From G965227875 sp965227875 (GTDB taxonomy: Bacteria; Pseudomonadota; Alphaproteobacteria; Rhizobiales; JAJFHC01): 64,000 nucleotides of DNA. Shown one piece after another: positions 62,214 to 64,000 of this stretch (the stretch's first letter is position 1; every line of letters starts with the position of its first letter). Where the stretch lies: the NCBI GenBank assembly GCA_965227875.1, contig OZ245783.1, forward strand, positions 1,612,001-1,676,000, read 5' to 3'. The notes beneath the pieces were generated by a model. The model searched no databases. It had not been told where the DNA came from and saw only the letters and a list, made by a program, of their open reading frames with translations. Position numbers and translations under genes: made by a program.

Positions 62214-62522
62214 GGGATCCACCCCGACTGTTCACGGCGCGTGCGAGCGCGCCTCTTCCGGGCAATTCTTCGAAACCGGTCCCGAACCTGTCAAGCGCTT
62301 TCCCCGGCCTGCGTCGGGAACCGCCATCCATTGTTCGGATTGCGACATTTGCATCCCCGCACGGCTTGCGCCCGCGGGCGTTCTGCGGGACAGTCGGGAC
62401 GATCTCGACGCCGTGATCGACCGCAACCCCGGCCGCGCCGCGCCACACCGGAACACCGTCATGCCCCATCTCCCGCCCTGCCCCGCCTTCACCGGGAATG
62501 ACCGCGACCGGAGGACCGCCCC

Positions 62523-63272
62523 ATGAAGGGCCTTTCCACGGTCATCGTTGGCGGAGGGGCGGGCCTCGGCGCAGCGATCGTCCGCGCCGCGGCGGCGGAC
62601 GGTGCGCGCGCGATCGGCATCATCGACATGAACGCCGACGCCGCCGAAGACGCGCTCGCTCCGGCCCGGGCGGCGGGTCTCGTCACCACCGTGGCCCGCG
62701 GCGACATCTCGACCCGACCGCAGGCCGCGGCGGCCTTCGACGAGATCCTCGGCGGACTGGGCCGCGTCGACACGCTGGTCAACTGCGCAGCCATCTATCC
62801 GCGCCTGCCCCTGCTCGAGATCGGCGACGACGACTGGGACGCCTCGAACGCGGTCAACGTCAAGGGCACCTACCACATGATGGTCGCCGCCGTGCGCCAC
62901 ATGCGCAATCGCGAGGCGGCCGACGGCGTGCGCGGGCGGATCGTCAACATCACCTCCGTCGACGCCTTCAAGGCCCATCCCCAGAACGCCCATTACGCCG
63001 CCACCAAGGCCGCCGTTGTGAGCCTGACGCGCTCGTTCGCCCACGAGTTCGCCTCCGCAGGCATCCTCGTCAATTCCGTCGCCCCCGCCGGCATGGCCAC
63101 GGAGAAGGCGAAGGCCGCCGGCTTCCTCGGCGAACTCGCCGCCGCCAACCCCCTCGGCCGCGCCGCGACGCCCGAGGAAATCGCCGAATGGGTCATCATG
63201 GCCGGCGGCCCCCGCAACACCTACATGACCGGCGAAAACATCATCGTCTCCGGCGGCTACATCTACGCCTGA
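62523..63272 (+). CDS. SDR-family oxidoreductase
   Basis: 249-aa classical short-chain dehydrogenase: cofactor motif VGGGAGLGAAI, NCAAIYPR, catalytic Ser in IVNITSVDAF, Tyr and Lys in HYAATKAAV, C-terminal GENIIVSGGYIYA. Substrate unknown. Probably controlled by the divergent LysR regulator. ATG 62523. Confidence 0.9.
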   Translation: MKGLSTVIVGGGAGLGAAIVRAAAADGARAIGIIDMNADAAEDALAPARAAGLVTTVARGDISTRPQAAAAFDEILGGLGRVDTLVNCAAIYPRLPLLEIGDDDWDASNAVNVKGTYHMMVAAVRHMRNREAADGVRGRIVNITSVDAFKAHPQNAHYAATKAAVVSLTRSFAHEFASAGILVNSVAPAGMATEKAKAAGFLGELAAANPLGRAATPEEIAEWVIMAGGPRNTYMTGENIIVSGGYIYA

Positions 63273-64000
63273 CCCCCGGGTCGGGGCCCGGGGGTTCACC
63301 CCCCGTTCGTCCCCCGGACGCGCAGGCGCGAGCCGGGGGTGTTCCGGGCCAAGGCCGGTGCGTGGGACGGTCCCGGATCATCCCGGCGTATGTCCGGGAA
63401 ACGGTGCGCACACCGCAGCACTCGCACCCAGCCACCCCGAAGTCCCGGGCACCGACCCGGGACCCAATGGCCGGGCAGTTACCCCCTGCACCCCCGCGCC
63501 CATCTGGACCCCGGGTCGAGCCCGGGGATTCGGACCTCGTTCGCTCCGCGAAAACCCCCGGCTGGACCCCGGCTCGGGCCCAAGGCCTCGCCTCCCGCAC
63601 GTTCCCCGGACGCGCGCAGGCGCGAGCCGGAGGCGTTCCGGACCAAGATCGGTGCGCGGGACGGTCCCGGATCATCCTGGCGGATGTCCGGGAAACGGTG
63701 CGCGCGCCGCAGCACTCGTACCCAGCCACCCCGAAGTCCCGGGCACCGACCCGGGACCCAATGGCCGGGCAGCTATCCTCGCACCCTCGTCTGGACCCCG
63801 GGTCAAGCCCGGGGATTCGGACCTCGTTCGTTCCGCGGACACCTGGGACTGGACCCCGTCTCGGGCCCAAGGCCTCGCCTCCCCCACGTTCCCCGGACGC
63901 GCGCAGGCGCGAGCCGGGGGCGTTCCGGGCCGAGGCCGGTGCGTGGGACGGTCCCGGATCATCCTGGCGGATGTCCGGGAAACGGTGCGCGCGCCGCAGC
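63273..64000. repeat. tandem repeat block, about 290-bp units, at least three copies, reaching the window edge
   Basis: Non-coding to the right edge. Module A in reverse orientation recurs at about 63370, 63664 and 63951 (spacings 294 and 287). Module B (CCCCGGA, CGCGCG, CAGG, CGCG, AGCCGGGG) and CCCGGGTC-GAGCCCGGGG palindromes lie in each unit. Confidence 0.9.

Overview
The window is GC-rich DNA from an alphaproteobacterium. The gene content suggests an aerobic to microaerobic, probably marine or aquatic heterotroph: a cbb3 oxidase with an FnrL-type regulator, betaine-lipid/PlcP phosphate-saving lipid remodelling, sulfolactate degradation, a beta-hydroxyaspartate (BHAC) glyoxylate cluster and amide-type ABC transport. 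The order is not resolvable from the sequence. No rRNA, tRNA or CRISPR was found. Gene starts were chosen by ribosome-binding site (RBS) and family N-terminus, so they are often downstream of the longest open frame.

Layout. 1-2.9 kb: ccoNO (minus; ccoO runs off the left edge), a perfect FNR box, and a divergent hemerythrin-like gene. 2.9-6.9 kb: four-gene minus-strand operon btaA-btaB-plcP-agt behind a three-unit Pho-box-like array; it would replace phospholipids by betaine lipids and glycolipids under phosphate stress. 6.9-11.2 kb: universal stress protein with its own FNR-like site, an SDR lacking the usual catalytic Tyr/Lys, fnrL, a GFA-family protein, a DUF1127 protein and a LysR regulator. 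11.9-18.1 kb: MscS-like channel and the sulfolactate set comC, slcC, suyB, suyA with a divergent GntR regulator. 18.3-22.7 kb: lower-GC defence island with IetA/IetS (AAA ATPase plus subtilase) and an HNH nuclease. 24-26.5 kb: diheme cytochrome c and catalase. 26.8-29.6 kb: CesT-like chaperone, TNT-domain toxin, probable immunity protein, and a cNMP-binding adenylate cyclase. 30.3-35 kb: MFS transporter, fasciclin protein, ABM protein, nicotinamidase, and a GIY-YIG gene inside a repeat array. 35.4-44.4 kb: acyl-CoA synthetase and an amide/branched-chain-type ABC operon whose second ATPase is fused in frame to an amidase. 44.5-49.1 kb: flotillin-like protein, DapA-family aldolase, TPR protein. 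49.2-53.7 kb: bhcC, bhcB, bhcA and divergent bhcR; BhcB carries Arg where the PLP lysine should be, and no bhcD is present. 53.7-63.3 kb: ketopantoate-reductase-like protein, DUF2235 hydrolase, AmiC-like binding protein, MarR, a Rieske fusion protein, a free-standing B3/B4 editing domain, LysR and an SDR.

Almost every long non-coding gap (11.2-11.9, 23.2-24.0, 29.6-30.3, 33.5-35.4, 42.3-43.2, 59.3-60.6, 63.3-64.0 kb) is filled with tandem, hairpin-forming GC-rich repeats. Several share two recurrent hairpin modules; one array has an exact 111-bp period. These repeats are free of stop codons in several frames and create long spurious proline/arginine-rich open frames, which are left out.
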